Positions 25,789 to 36,000 of a DNA stretch of 64,000 nt are shown here, piece after piece. The stretch lies in NCBI RefSeq assembly GCF_046592965.1, contig NZ_JBISBV010000003.1:336477-400476 (forward strand), given 5' to 3'. This DNA comes from Marivita sp046592965 (GTDB lineage Bacteria > Pseudomonadota > Alphaproteobacteria > Rhodobacterales > Rhodobacteraceae). The translations under genes were made by a program, and so were the position numbers. Each line of letters opens with the position of its first letter. Position 1 is the first letter of the stretch. A model generated the notes under the pieces. That model searched no databases and was not told the DNA's origin. It saw only the letters and a list, made by a program, of their open reading frames with translations.

Positions 25789-27390
25789 TCACATCCGGAA
25801 CACCCCGAAACGCGTGTCTTCAACCGGCGCATTCAACGCCGCCTCCAGCGACAATGACAGCACATCCCGCGATTTGCGCGGATCAATCACGCCGTCATCC
25901 CAAAGCCGTGCCGAGGCGTAAAGCGGATGCGACTGGGTCTCGAACATCTCTGTCGTGGGGCGTTTGAAATCGGCCTCTTCCTGATCCGACCACGTGCCGC
26001 CAGCCCGCTTGATCGCGTCGCGTTTGACCGTTGCCAAGACGCCTGCCGCCTGTGCGCCGCCCATCACCGAGATCCGGCTGTTCGGCCAGGTCCACAGAAA
26101 GCGCGGCTGGTAGGCGCGTCCGGCCATGCCGTAATTGCCTGCTCCGAAAGAGCCCCCCACCAGCATGGTGATCTTGGGCACGCTGGTGCAGGCCACCGCC
26201 GTGACCATCTTGGCCCCATGCCGCGCGATGCCCTCGTTCTCGTATTTACGCCCGACCATGAAGCCGGTGATGTTTTGCAGGAACACCAGGGGGATTTTCC
26301 GCTGCGAGCAGAGTTCGATGAAATGTGCGCCCTTCTGGGCGGCTTCGGAAAACAGCACGCCATTGTTGGCGACGATCCCGACCGGCCACCCATCGACATG
26401 GGCGAATCCGGTCACCAATGTGTCTCCGAAGCGCGGTTTGAACTCGTCGAAATAGGAGCCATCCACCAGCCGCGCGATCACCTCGCGGATATCGTAAGGC
26501 GTGCGCAGATCCCCCGGTACGACGCCGAAGATCTCGTCCGGGTCATAGGCCGGCGGTTCCGATGACTGGCGCAGGACCGGCAATCTCTGCGCGCCAAGGC
26601 TGCCGACCGCACGCCGCGCCAGCGCCAGCGCATGCGCGTCATCCTCGGCCAGATAATCCGCAACGCCTGACAGCCGCGTGTGCACGTCGCCGCCGCCCAG
26701 ATCCTCGGCGGTGACAACCTCACCGGTCGCCGCTTTTACCAAAGGCGGTCCGGCCAGAAAGATCGTGCCTTGCTCTTTCACGATGATCGTCACGTCCGAC
26801 ATCGCAGGCACATAGGCGCCGCCCGCCGTGCAGGAACCCATGACGACGGCGATCTGCGCGATGCCCTTGGCCGACATGCGGGCCTGATTGTAGAAGATGC
26901 GCCCGAAATGGTCGCGATCGGGGAACACCTCATCCTGATTGGGCAGGTTCGCGCCGCCCGAATCCACGAGGTAGATGCAGGGCAGATGGTTTTCCTCGGC
27001 GATCTCCTGCGCGCGCAGGTGTTTCTTGACGGTCATCGGATAATAGGTGCCGCCCTTCACGGTGGCGTCGTTGCACACCACCATGACCTGACGGCCCTTC
27101 ACCTTGCCGATGCCCGCGATCACACCCGCCGCCGGAGCGGCGCCGTCATACATGCCGTGCGCGGCCACCGCGCCGACTTCAAGGAACGGGCTGCCCGGAT
27201 CGAGCAGGTTCGCCACCCGGTCACGCGGCAGCATCTTGCCGCGCGACACATGCCGTTCACGGGACCGCTCTCCGCCACCCAGGGCGGCAGTCTCGGCGGC
27301 GCTGCGGATTTCCGCCAGCGCCTCGCGATGTGCAGACTGGTTGGTCTTGAACTGTTCAGACGAGGGAATCGCCTGTGATTGCAGCTTCAT
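25789..27390 (-). CDS. liuB: Methylcrotonoyl-CoA carboxylase, carboxyltransferase beta subunit
   Basis: Transfers the carboxyl group from biotin to 3-methylcrotonyl-CoA, giving 3-methylglutaconyl-CoA. The 533-residue protein is a tandem crotonase-like carboxyltransferase with GSCTAGGAYVPAMSD, GSFGAGNYGMAGRAYQPRF and SRISVMGGAQAAGVLATV. The ATG at 27390 (MKLQSQAIPSSE) is chosen with CGAGGAC upstream; the frame is open to 27426 but that enters the preceding gene. A 190-base gap with hairpin repeats separates it from liuD. Confidence 0.95.
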   Translation of the reverse strand: MKLQSQAIPSSEQFKTNQSAHREALAEIRSAAETAALGGGERSRERHVSRGKMLPRDRVANLLDPGSPFLEVGAVAAHGMYDGAAPAAGVIAGIGKVKGRQVMVVCNDATVKGGTYYPMTVKKHLRAQEIAEENHLPCIYLVDSGGANLPNQDEVFPDRDHFGRIFYNQARMSAKGIAQIAVVMGSCTAGGAYVPAMSDVTIIVKEQGTIFLAGPPLVKAATGEVVTAEDLGGGDVHTRLSGVADYLAEDDAHALALARRAVGSLGAQRLPVLRQSSEPPAYDPDEIFGVVPGDLRTPYDIREVIARLVDGSYFDEFKPRFGDTLVTGFAHVDGWPVGIVANNGVLFSEAAQKGAHFIELCSQRKIPLVFLQNITGFMVGRKYENEGIARHGAKMVTAVACTSVPKITMLVGGSFGAGNYGMAGRAYQPRFLWTWPNSRISVMGGAQAAGVLATVKRDAIKRAGGTWSDQEEADFKRPTTEMFETQSHPLYASARLWDDGVIDPRKSRDVLSLSLEAALNAPVEDTRFGVFRM

Positions 27391-27391
27391 G

Positions 27392-27880
27392 TCATTGTCC
27401 TCGCATATCGCGTAATTCGAGGGCACGCTGTGCCGTCATGGTCAGGTGGCAATTGGCCCCGACGATGGTGCGCAGCGTGCCGTCTTGCCAGATCGCATAT
27501 CGTGCGCCGCAATCGGCGTCGCGGAACGCGATCCACGCCCGCTGCGCATCGCGCAGGGCGTCGGTGCGGACCATCCCCGCGATGACGCCCTGGCGATCCA
27601 TGTCTGCCAATGCGGATTGCGTGGCCTTGTATTCCTCATTCAGGACCGCGTCCCATTCGACCGTCTCGGCCTGAATGCACTCGGAGATGCCGATTGTCGT
27701 CGATCCGCCCGGCAGCGCCTGACAGGCGGTCGCAGCCTGTCCCAGACAGGACGGATAAATCTCGCCCACCTCGGTGGCGGCGAAGCAGCCGCGCACATAG
27801 GTCCGGTCGACGCCAAGTTCCTGCGCCAGACCAAGTTGCGGACAGGCCAGAAGCGCAGCTGCAAACAGCACTTGTCTCAT
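27392..27880 (-). CDS. Exported LprI/DUF1311-like protein
   Basis: 162 residues with a signal peptide (cleavage near GLAQ). The mature part contains an LprI-type domain: ECIQAETVEWDAVLNEEYKA, then LRDAQRAWIAFRDADC, with several cysteines for disulfides. LprI of Mycobacterium is reported as a lysozyme inhibitor; most DUF1311 proteins are uncharacterised. It lies between the acyl-CoA synthetase gene (four-base overlap) and liuB (one base between), so it is co-expressed with catabolic enzymes, an odd place for an exported protein. Confidence 0.85.
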   Translation of the reverse strand: MRQVLFAAALLACPQLGLAQELGVDRTYVRGCFAATEVGEIYPSCLGQAATACQALPGGSTTIGISECIQAETVEWDAVLNEEYKATQSALADMDRQGVIAGMVRTDALRDAQRAWIAFRDADCGARYAIWQDGTLRTIVGANCHLTMTAQRALELRDMRGQ

Positions 27881-29442
27881 GGGTTTCCCTCCTCCGTCGC
27901 ACGTCGCTTGAGTTCCTTGCGGATGACCTTGCCGGTCACGGTCATGGGCAATTCATCCAGAAACGTGATTTCCCTTGGGTAAGAATAGCTTGCCAGCCGT
28001 TCCTTGACCCAATCCTGAAGATCCCTTTCGGAAACGCTAATGCCGGATTTGCGCACCACATAGGCTTTGACGATCTCGGTGCGCATCGGATCGGGCTTGC
28101 CCACAACGCCACAGGTCGCGACCGCCGGGTGGGTCAGCAGGCAATCCTCGATCTCGGCCGGGCCGATGCGATAGCCCGATGACGTGATGACGTCATCCTC
28201 GCGCCCGACGAACCGCAGCGTATCGCCGTCCTTGGTCCCGCGGTCGCCGGTCAGCAGCCAGTCGCCGTTAAACTTGGCCGCCGTTTCCTCGGGCCTACGC
28301 CAGTATTCCAGGAACATCGACGCCGATCCGCGGCGCACGGCGATATCGCCCTCGCCGTCGCAGATGCGGCCATCGGGGTCGATGATCTCGACCTGATGGC
28401 CCGGCACCGCACGGCCCATCGCGCCCGGTACCGCGTCAAAGCTCGCACCGCAGGAGGACACGATCATGTTGCATTCGGTCTGTCCGTAGAATTCGTTGAT
28501 CGCCACGCCGAACGCCTTGCGGCCCCAGTCCAGCATCTCGGCACCCAGCGGTTCGCCGCCACTGGCGATGGAGCGCAGGCCGTCAATACGCGCGTCTTGC
28601 GACTTCATCATCCGCAAAGCCGTGGGCGGGAAAAACACATTGCGCACAGAGCCTTGCGCGCAAATCCTCGCGCATTCCTCGACGGTGAACTTGGCCATCC
28701 GCGCCGCCACCACAGGCACACCAATCGCCAGCCCCGGCATCAGCACGTCAAACAGCCCGCCGATCCACGCCCAGTCAGCGGGTGTCCAGAGCACGTCCTC
28801 GGGCTGGCCCAGAAAATCATGGCTCATCTCGACCCCCGGCAAATGGCCGGTCAACACCCGATGGGCGTGCAGCGCGCCTTTTGGCGATCCGGTGGTGCCG
28901 CTGGTGTAGATCAGCACGGCGGCATCCTCGGGCGAGGTCTCGACGCCGGCATGGCTGGCCGAACCGGCGCCGATCAAATCGGTGCGGGTGATCGCCTTGA
29001 CCCCGAACCCGGTCAGCGCGACCGCGCCTTCCAGATCCGTCACCACCACGCCCGCGCCGCTGTCCTCGATCCGTGATCGCAGGGCGTCGCGCTTGAAGAG
29101 CTTGAACAATGGCACCGAAATCGCGCCCATGCGCCAGATCGCGATATGGGCGGCGGCGGTCAGGGGTGACTGGCTGAGCAAAACGCCAACGCGGTCGCCC
29201 CGCATGACGCCGTATTTCAGCAACGTCGCCTCGACCCGCCGCGACATGTGCCACAATTGTTCATAAGTGACTTCGCGGCGATGGTCACCGGACAGATCAA
29301 TCAGAGCGACCCGATCCGGCTCGGTCGCGGCCCAACCGTCACAAACCTGATGCGCCATGTTCAGCGTCGCGGGAAGATCCCAGTCGAACCGCTTGCGCAG
29401 GGTGTCGTAGGGCGCGGGGCGCAGCATCGGGCGAGTCGTCAT
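27877..29442 (-). CDS. Acyl-CoA synthetase (AMP-forming)
   Basis: Adenylate-forming enzyme of 521 residues that activates a carboxylic acid to its CoA thioester. It has the P-loop-like YTSGTTGSPKGALHAH, the NEFYGQTE motif, the TGDRGTKDGDTLRFVGREDD hinge and the C-terminal catalytic lysine in MTVTGKVIRKELK. Context suggests activation of a branched or short-chain acid such as isovalerate, or acetoacetate, feeding the leucine pathway; the sequence alone does not show specificity. The ATG at 29442 overlaps the stop of the preceding small gene by four bases and has AAGGA upstream. Confidence 0.93.
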   Translation of the reverse strand: MTTRPMLRPAPYDTLRKRFDWDLPATLNMAHQVCDGWAATEPDRVALIDLSGDHRREVTYEQLWHMSRRVEATLLKYGVMRGDRVGVLLSQSPLTAAAHIAIWRMGAISVPLFKLFKRDALRSRIEDSGAGVVVTDLEGAVALTGFGVKAITRTDLIGAGSASHAGVETSPEDAAVLIYTSGTTGSPKGALHAHRVLTGHLPGVEMSHDFLGQPEDVLWTPADWAWIGGLFDVLMPGLAIGVPVVAARMAKFTVEECARICAQGSVRNVFFPPTALRMMKSQDARIDGLRSIASGGEPLGAEMLDWGRKAFGVAINEFYGQTECNMIVSSCGASFDAVPGAMGRAVPGHQVEIIDPDGRICDGEGDIAVRRGSASMFLEYWRRPEETAAKFNGDWLLTGDRGTKDGDTLRFVGREDDVITSSGYRIGPAEIEDCLLTHPAVATCGVVGKPDPMRTEIVKAYVVRKSGISVSERDLQDWVKERLASYSYPREITFLDELPMTVTGKVIRKELKRRATEEGNP

Positions 29443-29735
29443 ATGGCCGGTCCTTGCGGCATCGAGACCGAGATCAGCCTGCCAAGGCGCGAGACGTGAT
29501 AGGCGGTGTCGGCACAGCGCACGGTGATCCACGCACCGTCGACCTGCCCGGCAAGCCCCACGCAGTCGCTGGCGCGCGCATCCGGTCCGCCATCCTGGGT
29601 CGCGTAGCGGTGTGCCATTGCCTCAATCACATCGGTCTCCGTTATCGTGGCCGCAATCCAACCATAGCGAAACGCCATCAACGCGCCAAACACTGTTGCA
29701 AGGCCCAATGGAACGAACCAGAGCCAGCGCGGCAC
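29439..29735 (-). CDS. Small membrane-anchored protein in leucine cluster
   Basis: 98 residues with one N-terminal membrane helix (about 4-29, uncleaved-looking) and a periplasmic-type domain with two cysteines (ASDCVGLAGQVDGAWITVRCADTAYHV). No family recognised. It is 4 bases downstream of liuA and overlaps the acyl-CoA synthetase start by four bases, so it is part of the operon. Function unknown. Confidence 0.75.
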   Translation of the reverse strand: MPRWLWFVPLGLATVFGALMAFRYGWIAATITETDVIEAMAHRYATQDGGPDARASDCVGLAGQVDGAWITVRCADTAYHVSRLGRLISVSMPQGPAI

Positions 29736-29739
29736 CGGC

Positions 29740-30903
29740 TCACCCCATCGCCGCCATCATCTCGCGTCCCACCAACATACGCCGGATTTCGGAGGTGCCC
29801 GCGCCAATCTCCATCAGCTTGGCGTCGCGGAACAGCCGCGCCACCGGAGCGTCGGCCAGGAAACCCGCGCCTCCCATCGCCTGCACCGCCTGATGTGCCT
29901 GCACCATCGCCTGTTCACTGGCATAAAGGCAGCACGCTGCCGCATCCTGACGGGTCACGTCGCCGCGGTCACACGCCTTGGCAACCTCGTAGACATAAGC
30001 ACGGGCCGAATTCATCGCGGTGTACATATCGGCCATCTTGCCCTGCATCAGCTGGAAGCTGCCAATCGGCTGGCCGAATTGCTTGCGTTCGGCCATGTAG
30101 GGCATGATCTCGTCCAGACAGGCCGCCATGATGCCAAGGCCAATGCCCGCGAGCACGACGCGTTCGTAATCCAGACCGGACATCAGAACACGCACGCCCT
30201 TGCCTTCTTGGCCAAGGATATTGTCGAACGGCACTTCGACGCCGTCAAAGATCAGCTCGGCCGTGTTGGAGCCGCGCATCCCCAGTTTGTCGAAATGCGG
30301 GCTGGTGCTGAAACCCGACATGCCTTTTTCGATCAGGAACGCGGTGATTCCCTTGGACCCCGCGTCCGGGTCGGTCTTGGCATACACAACCAAGGTTTCG
30401 GCATCCGGGCCGTTGGTGATCCAGTACTTGTTGCCGCTCAGCCGATAATGATCGTTGCGCTTTTCCGCGCGCAGCTTCATCGAGACAACGTCCGATCCCG
30501 ATCCGGGTTCGGACATCGCCAGAGCGCCAACATGCTTGCCGGAAATGAGGTCCGGCAGATATTTGTGCTTTTGCTCTTCCGTGCCGTTCAGCTTGATCTG
30601 GTTGACGCAGAGATTCGAATGCGCGCCGTAGCTCAAGGAAACGGAAGCCGAGGCACGCGCCACTTCCTCAACCGCGACGGTGTGGGCCAGATAGCTCATC
30701 CCGGCGCCGCCATATTCCTCGTCCACGGTGATTCCGTGCAGGCCCAATTCGCCCATTTCCGTCCATAATTCCGGCGGAAATTCGTTGGTTTCGTCAATTT
30801 TGGCCGCCATCGGTTTGACGCGGTCCTGCGCCCAGCGATGCACCATCTCGCGCAGCGCGTTGACGTCTTCACCCAAATCGAATTGCATGGTCGCGGTGAA
30901 CAT
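29740..30903 (-). CDS. liuA: Isovaleryl-CoA dehydrogenase
   Basis: FAD enzyme that oxidises isovaleryl-CoA to 3-methylcrotonyl-CoA, the first committed step in this cluster. The 387-residue acyl-CoA dehydrogenase shows the FAD/substrate segment ALAMSEPGSGSDVVSMKL and YWITNGPDAETLVVYAKT, the base-containing region GLDYERVVLAG typical of isovaleryl-CoA dehydrogenases, and the C-terminal GAGTSEIRRMLVGREM. The ATG at 30903 has GGGGAGAAGCGA upstream. It is the first gene of the cluster, with a palindromic candidate operator just upstream. Confidence 0.95.
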   Translation of the reverse strand: MFTATMQFDLGEDVNALREMVHRWAQDRVKPMAAKIDETNEFPPELWTEMGELGLHGITVDEEYGGAGMSYLAHTVAVEEVARASASVSLSYGAHSNLCVNQIKLNGTEEQKHKYLPDLISGKHVGALAMSEPGSGSDVVSMKLRAEKRNDHYRLSGNKYWITNGPDAETLVVYAKTDPDAGSKGITAFLIEKGMSGFSTSPHFDKLGMRGSNTAELIFDGVEVPFDNILGQEGKGVRVLMSGLDYERVVLAGIGLGIMAACLDEIMPYMAERKQFGQPIGSFQLMQGKMADMYTAMNSARAYVYEVAKACDRGDVTRQDAAACCLYASEQAMVQAHQAVQAMGGAGFLADAPVARLFRDAKLMEIGAGTSEIRRMLVGREMMAAMG

Positions 30904-30927
30904 TCGCTTCTCCCCAGAGCGGATTTA

Positions 30928-30943
30928 TTGAACGCTTGTTCAA
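30928..30943. promoter_or_regulatory. Palindromic operator candidate upstream of liuA
   Basis: Perfect inverted repeat TTGAAC-GCTT-GTTCAA, 25 bases upstream of the liuA start. Read leftward, it overlaps a possible -10 (TTCAAT), 18 bases from TTGCCG. Placement and symmetry suit a TetR-type repressor of acyl-CoA catabolism. No regulator gene is in the window. Confidence 0.55.
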
Positions 30944-31044
30944 ATCTTAACGGCAACCAATCCCATCGGTCAAGCGTTGTCAGCAACAGCCGGCGATGGA
31001 ATAAGCGTCGCACCGGACATTCAGAACATCAAAAAGGAACCGCC

Positions 31045-31494
31045 ATGCGCATCGCCCTCATCGCCGCCCTTCTGGGTCTCGCCACGCCAACCGTTGCCAA
31101 GGAAGTGGGCGAAGTCGGTGTGGATTGGGTCGGCAACGACATCATCATCGAGGCGATCAACGATCCGGAAGTCCAGGGCGTGACCTGTCACATCGCCTAC
31201 TTCGAACGTGGACTCATCGACCGACTCAGCAAGGGCAACTGGTTCGAGGATCCCTCGAACGCGTCGATCTCCTGCCGTCAGACCGGGCCGATCTCGATTG
31301 GCGATATCGATCTTGGCGAAAGCGGCGAGGAGGTCTTTCGCACATCGCGATCCATCATCCTGAAATCGCTGCGCATCAAGCGAATCTTCGATGAGGAAAA
31401 CCAGACGTTGATCTACCTCGCCCATGCGGCCGAGTTGACTGACGGGTCGGCCAAGGTGTCGATGTCGACCGTGCCGCTTTATCAGGCGAAATGA
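31045..31494 (+). CDS. creA: CreA family protein
   Basis: 149-residue exported protein with a signal peptide (MRIALIAALLGLATPTVA). The mature part has the CreA layout: VQGVTCHIAYFERG, then SNASISCRQTGPI (two conserved cysteines), FRTSRSIILKSLRIKRIFDEENQTLIYLAHA and a STVPLY end. The role of CreA is unknown; it is a periplasmic protein named from the E. coli creABCD locus, but creBCD are absent here. The ATG at 31045 follows AAAAAGGAACCGCC. It is divergent from liuA and ends just before gph on the other strand. Confidence 0.9.
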   Translation: MRIALIAALLGLATPTVAKEVGEVGVDWVGNDIIIEAINDPEVQGVTCHIAYFERGLIDRLSKGNWFEDPSNASISCRQTGPISIGDIDLGESGEEVFRTSRSIILKSLRIKRIFDEENQTLIYLAHAAELTDGSAKVSMSTVPLYQAK

Positions 31495-31495
31495 C

Positions 31496-32158
31496 CTAGC
31501 CCAGCAATTGCAGCGCAACCTCGGGCAATTCATCGAAATGCCCGATTATCGCTTCAGGCTCGAGCGCCGCCATATCGCCGCCGCCGGGGCCGAACCCGAC
31601 CAGGACACACGGCACCTTCGCGGCGCGCGCGGTGTCGCGGTCGGTGACCGTGTCGCCGATCAGGCAACTGCGTGTCACCATCCCGCCGGCCCGCTCGACC
31701 GCCGCCACAAAGGGCGCGGCATCGGGTTTTCGCGTCGCCAGGGTGTCCGCCCCGACCAGAGAGCCGAACGCATCGCGCACGCCGAGCCGCGTCATCAACG
31801 TCTGGGCCAGACCTTCGGGCTTGTTGGTGCAGATACCGACGCACATTCCCGACGATTTCAGCGCCTCGACCGCCGCCATCGCGCCGGGATACATCACCGT
31901 ATGCACATCCAGCGCCTCGCCATAGGCACCCAGCAATTCCGGATACCATTGCTCCACCAGATCGGCCGACATGCGACCCTCGCGTTCAAGCCCGAGCGTC
32001 AGCATCGCCTTGCCGCCCTTCAGCGCCGTTCCGGCGTCGCGAGATGGATCAAGCCGCGCTGTCACTCCCATGCGCTCGAAACAATGGTTCGCCGCGGCGA
32101 TCAGATCGCCGCTGGTGTCAGCCAAGGTGCCATCAAGATCGAAAATCACCGTTCGCAC
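31496..32158 (-). CDS. gph: Phosphoglycolate phosphatase, HAD family
   Basis: Hydrolyses 2-phosphoglycolate (from DNA repair or oxygenase side reactions). 220 residues, with HAD motif I FDLDGTLADT, motif II ICTNKP, the conserved lysine region TRKPDAAPF and motif III LIGDTVTDRDTA. The GTG at 32158 is chosen because AGGAGAGACGCA lies upstream and the product then begins directly at RTVIFDLDG; an upstream in-frame start (32188) lacks such a site. It is divergent from glmU. Confidence 0.9.
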   Translation of the reverse strand: MRTVIFDLDGTLADTSGDLIAAANHCFERMGVTARLDPSRDAGTALKGGKAMLTLGLEREGRMSADLVEQWYPELLGAYGEALDVHTVMYPGAMAAVEALKSSGMCVGICTNKPEGLAQTLMTRLGVRDAFGSLVGADTLATRKPDAAPFVAAVERAGGMVTRSCLIGDTVTDRDTARAAKVPCVLVGFGPGGGDMAALEPEAIIGHFDELPEVALQLLG

Positions 32159-32264
32159 TGCGTCTCTCCTGTCACAACCCGCAACCATGTGTGAAGCGGT
32201 GCGCCTTGCGGCATCGGTTCAGACCGATAAAAGGAGAGCAGGCAAAACACAAAGAGAAACGTAC

Positions 32265-33608
32265 ATGAGCACAGCCCTCGTCATTCTTGCGGCAGGCAAA
32301 GGCACCCGGATGGAATCGGACCTTCCCAAAGTCCTGCACAAGATCGGCGGTGCACCGCTCTTGCACCATGCGATGTTGTCGGCCTCGGCGCTGGAGCCCG
32401 AGCGCACGGTGGTGGTCACCGGCCACGGCGCTGAACTGGTGGAAGCAGCGGCGCGCGACTTTGACGGCGACGCGGTTGCGGTGCGGCAGGAAGAGCAGCT
32501 CGGCACCGGACACGCCGTAGCCCAGTCGCGCAATGCGTTGAGCGGGTTTGAGGGCGATATCATCGTGCTATACGGCGACACGCCGTTCATCAGCACGGAA
32601 ACCCTCCGCACAATGCTGGACGCGCGCAACAACCACGACGTCGTCGTTCTGGGGTTCGAGGCACCCGATCCGGGCCTCTACGGCCGGTTGATCACGGACG
32701 GCAATTCATTGTTGCGCATCGTGGAATATAAGGACGTGACAGATGAAGAACGCGGCATAACGCTCTGTAATTCAGGCGTCATTTGCGCCGACGCCAAATG
32801 CCTCTTTGATCTGGTTGCCGCGATCGGAAATAAAAATGCGTCCAAGGAATACTACCTCACCGACATTGTTGAAATCGCGCGTCAACGCGGACTGACTGCC
32901 ACAGCCGTCACCTGCGACGAAGCCGAGACCATCGGCATCAATTCCCGTATCGAACTGGCCGCGGCCGAAACCACGTTTCAAACCCGCAAGCGGCAGGAGT
33001 TGATAGCAAGTGGCGTGCAGATGCAGGCGCCCGACACGGTCTTCCTGTCCTACGACACCACAATCGGACGCGACGCCGAGATCGAGCCGAACGTGATCTT
33101 CGCCCCCGGAGTCACTGTCGAATCCGGCGCGCGCATCCGCGCCTTCAGCCACCTCGAAGGTGCCCATGTCAGCCGAGGTGCCACCGTCGGCCCCTTTGCC
33201 CGTCTGCGCCCCGGTGCGGAACTGGCCGAAGACGTGCATGTCGGCAATTTTGTCGAGATCAAGAACGCAGCCATCGACGAAGGCGCCAAGGTCAATCACC
33301 TGACCTATATTGGCGACGCCGACATCGGCGCGCGCAGCAACATCGGCGCAGGCACGATCACCTGCAACTATGACGGCGTGATGAAACACCGCACGACCAT
33401 CGGGCGCGACGTGTTCATCGGATCAAACACCATGCTTGTCGCGCCCGTCACCATTGGCGACGAGGCCATGACCGCCACCGCCACGACCGTCACCAAAGAC
33501 GTTCCCGACGGCGCAATGGCCATCGGGCGCACCGAACAGACCAACAAACCAGGCTTTGCGCGCAAGCTCTTCAGCCTCCTACGCGCCAAGAAACAGGCAA
33601 AGGGCTAG
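32265..33608 (+). CDS. glmU: Bifunctional UDP-N-acetylglucosamine pyrophosphorylase / glucosamine-1-phosphate N-acetyltransferase
   Basis: Makes UDP-GlcNAc for peptidoglycan and lipopolysaccharide. The 447-residue protein has an N-terminal uridylyltransferase domain (ILAAGKGTRMESDLPKVLH, QLGTGHAV, YGDTPF) and a C-terminal left-handed beta-helix acetyltransferase domain (VNHLTYIGDADIGARSNIGAG, TCNYDGVMKH). The ATG at 32265 follows AAAGAGAAACGTAC; the longer open frame upstream is antisense to gph. It is 4 bases from glmS, forming a two-gene amino-sugar operon. Confidence 0.97.
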   Translation: MSTALVILAAGKGTRMESDLPKVLHKIGGAPLLHHAMLSASALEPERTVVVTGHGAELVEAAARDFDGDAVAVRQEEQLGTGHAVAQSRNALSGFEGDIIVLYGDTPFISTETLRTMLDARNNHDVVVLGFEAPDPGLYGRLITDGNSLLRIVEYKDVTDEERGITLCNSGVICADAKCLFDLVAAIGNKNASKEYYLTDIVEIARQRGLTATAVTCDEAETIGINSRIELAAAETTFQTRKRQELIASGVQMQAPDTVFLSYDTTIGRDAEIEPNVIFAPGVTVESGARIRAFSHLEGAHVSRGATVGPFARLRPGAELAEDVHVGNFVEIKNAAIDEGAKVNHLTYIGDADIGARSNIGAGTITCNYDGVMKHRTTIGRDVFIGSNTMLVAPVTIGDEAMTATATTVTKDVPDGAMAIGRTEQTNKPGFARKLFSLLRAKKQAKG

Positions 33609-33612
33609 GCAT

Positions 33613-35430
<1,818 letters not shown>

Positions 35431-35436
35431 ATCCAT

Positions 35437-35919
35437 CTAACCGCCCGAAAACACGTCCACATCCACCAATCCGGTCAAGGGAACACCGATCAGCCGCATT
35501 GCCGCAAGCGACATGCGGCTCCCTGCCGTTGGCGGCCCGTCAATTGGCAGCAAGTCCACCTGAGAGGCCTTGCCGGTCGCCGGATAGACCACCCGGCCCG
35601 ACCCTTCGGACGATACCAGTGGCGTCTCGATCCAGAATCCGGGGCGCGCGGGATCGCCCAGAGACACCGTGGTCGATCCCAGCGCCCGCTCGCTGCTGGC
35701 CTTCGGCGCTGCGGCCGCGGCACGCTCCTGGGCTGTCGTGGTGTCAAATTCTTCGGCAGTCCGCGCCGATGACGGCGGTTTGCGCGCCGTCATCTCCGTC
35801 ACCTCGGGGCGCTGTTGCGGACGGACCTGCCCGCTGTCGCCGGATGAGGGTGACAGTCCAACCTGGGCACACCCGGCCAACGTCATGCCAAGCCCCAGTA
35901 ATCCAATCGCAATTCGCAT
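35437..35919 (-). CDS. Lipoprotein of rhodobacterial family
   Basis: 160 residues from the ATG at 35919, which has GGAGGCGAAT upstream. It has a signal peptide and lipobox (MTLAGC, Cys about 17), then a low-complexity Ser/Arg/Ala stretch and a conserved-looking C-terminal domain (LGDPARPGFWIETPLV, DGPPTAGSRMSLAAMRLIGVPLTGL). Similar proteins in this family of bacteria are sometimes named D-galactarate dehydratase; nothing here supports that. The protein is cell-envelope located with unknown function. It is convergent with glmS, 6 bases apart, and divergent from moaA. Confidence 0.85.
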   Translation of the reverse strand: MRIAIGLLGLGMTLAGCAQVGLSPSSGDSGQVRPQQRPEVTEMTARKPPSSARTAEEFDTTTAQERAAAAAPKASSERALGSTTVSLGDPARPGFWIETPLVSSEGSGRVVYPATGKASQVDLLPIDGPPTAGSRMSLAAMRLIGVPLTGLVDVDVFSGG

Positions 35920-36000
35920 ATTCGCCTCCACCCGGTGAGCCCGTGTCATTTCGTCCTGCCATACTTGCCCAGCCACAAGCGAATGACTAGGGTCATTGGC

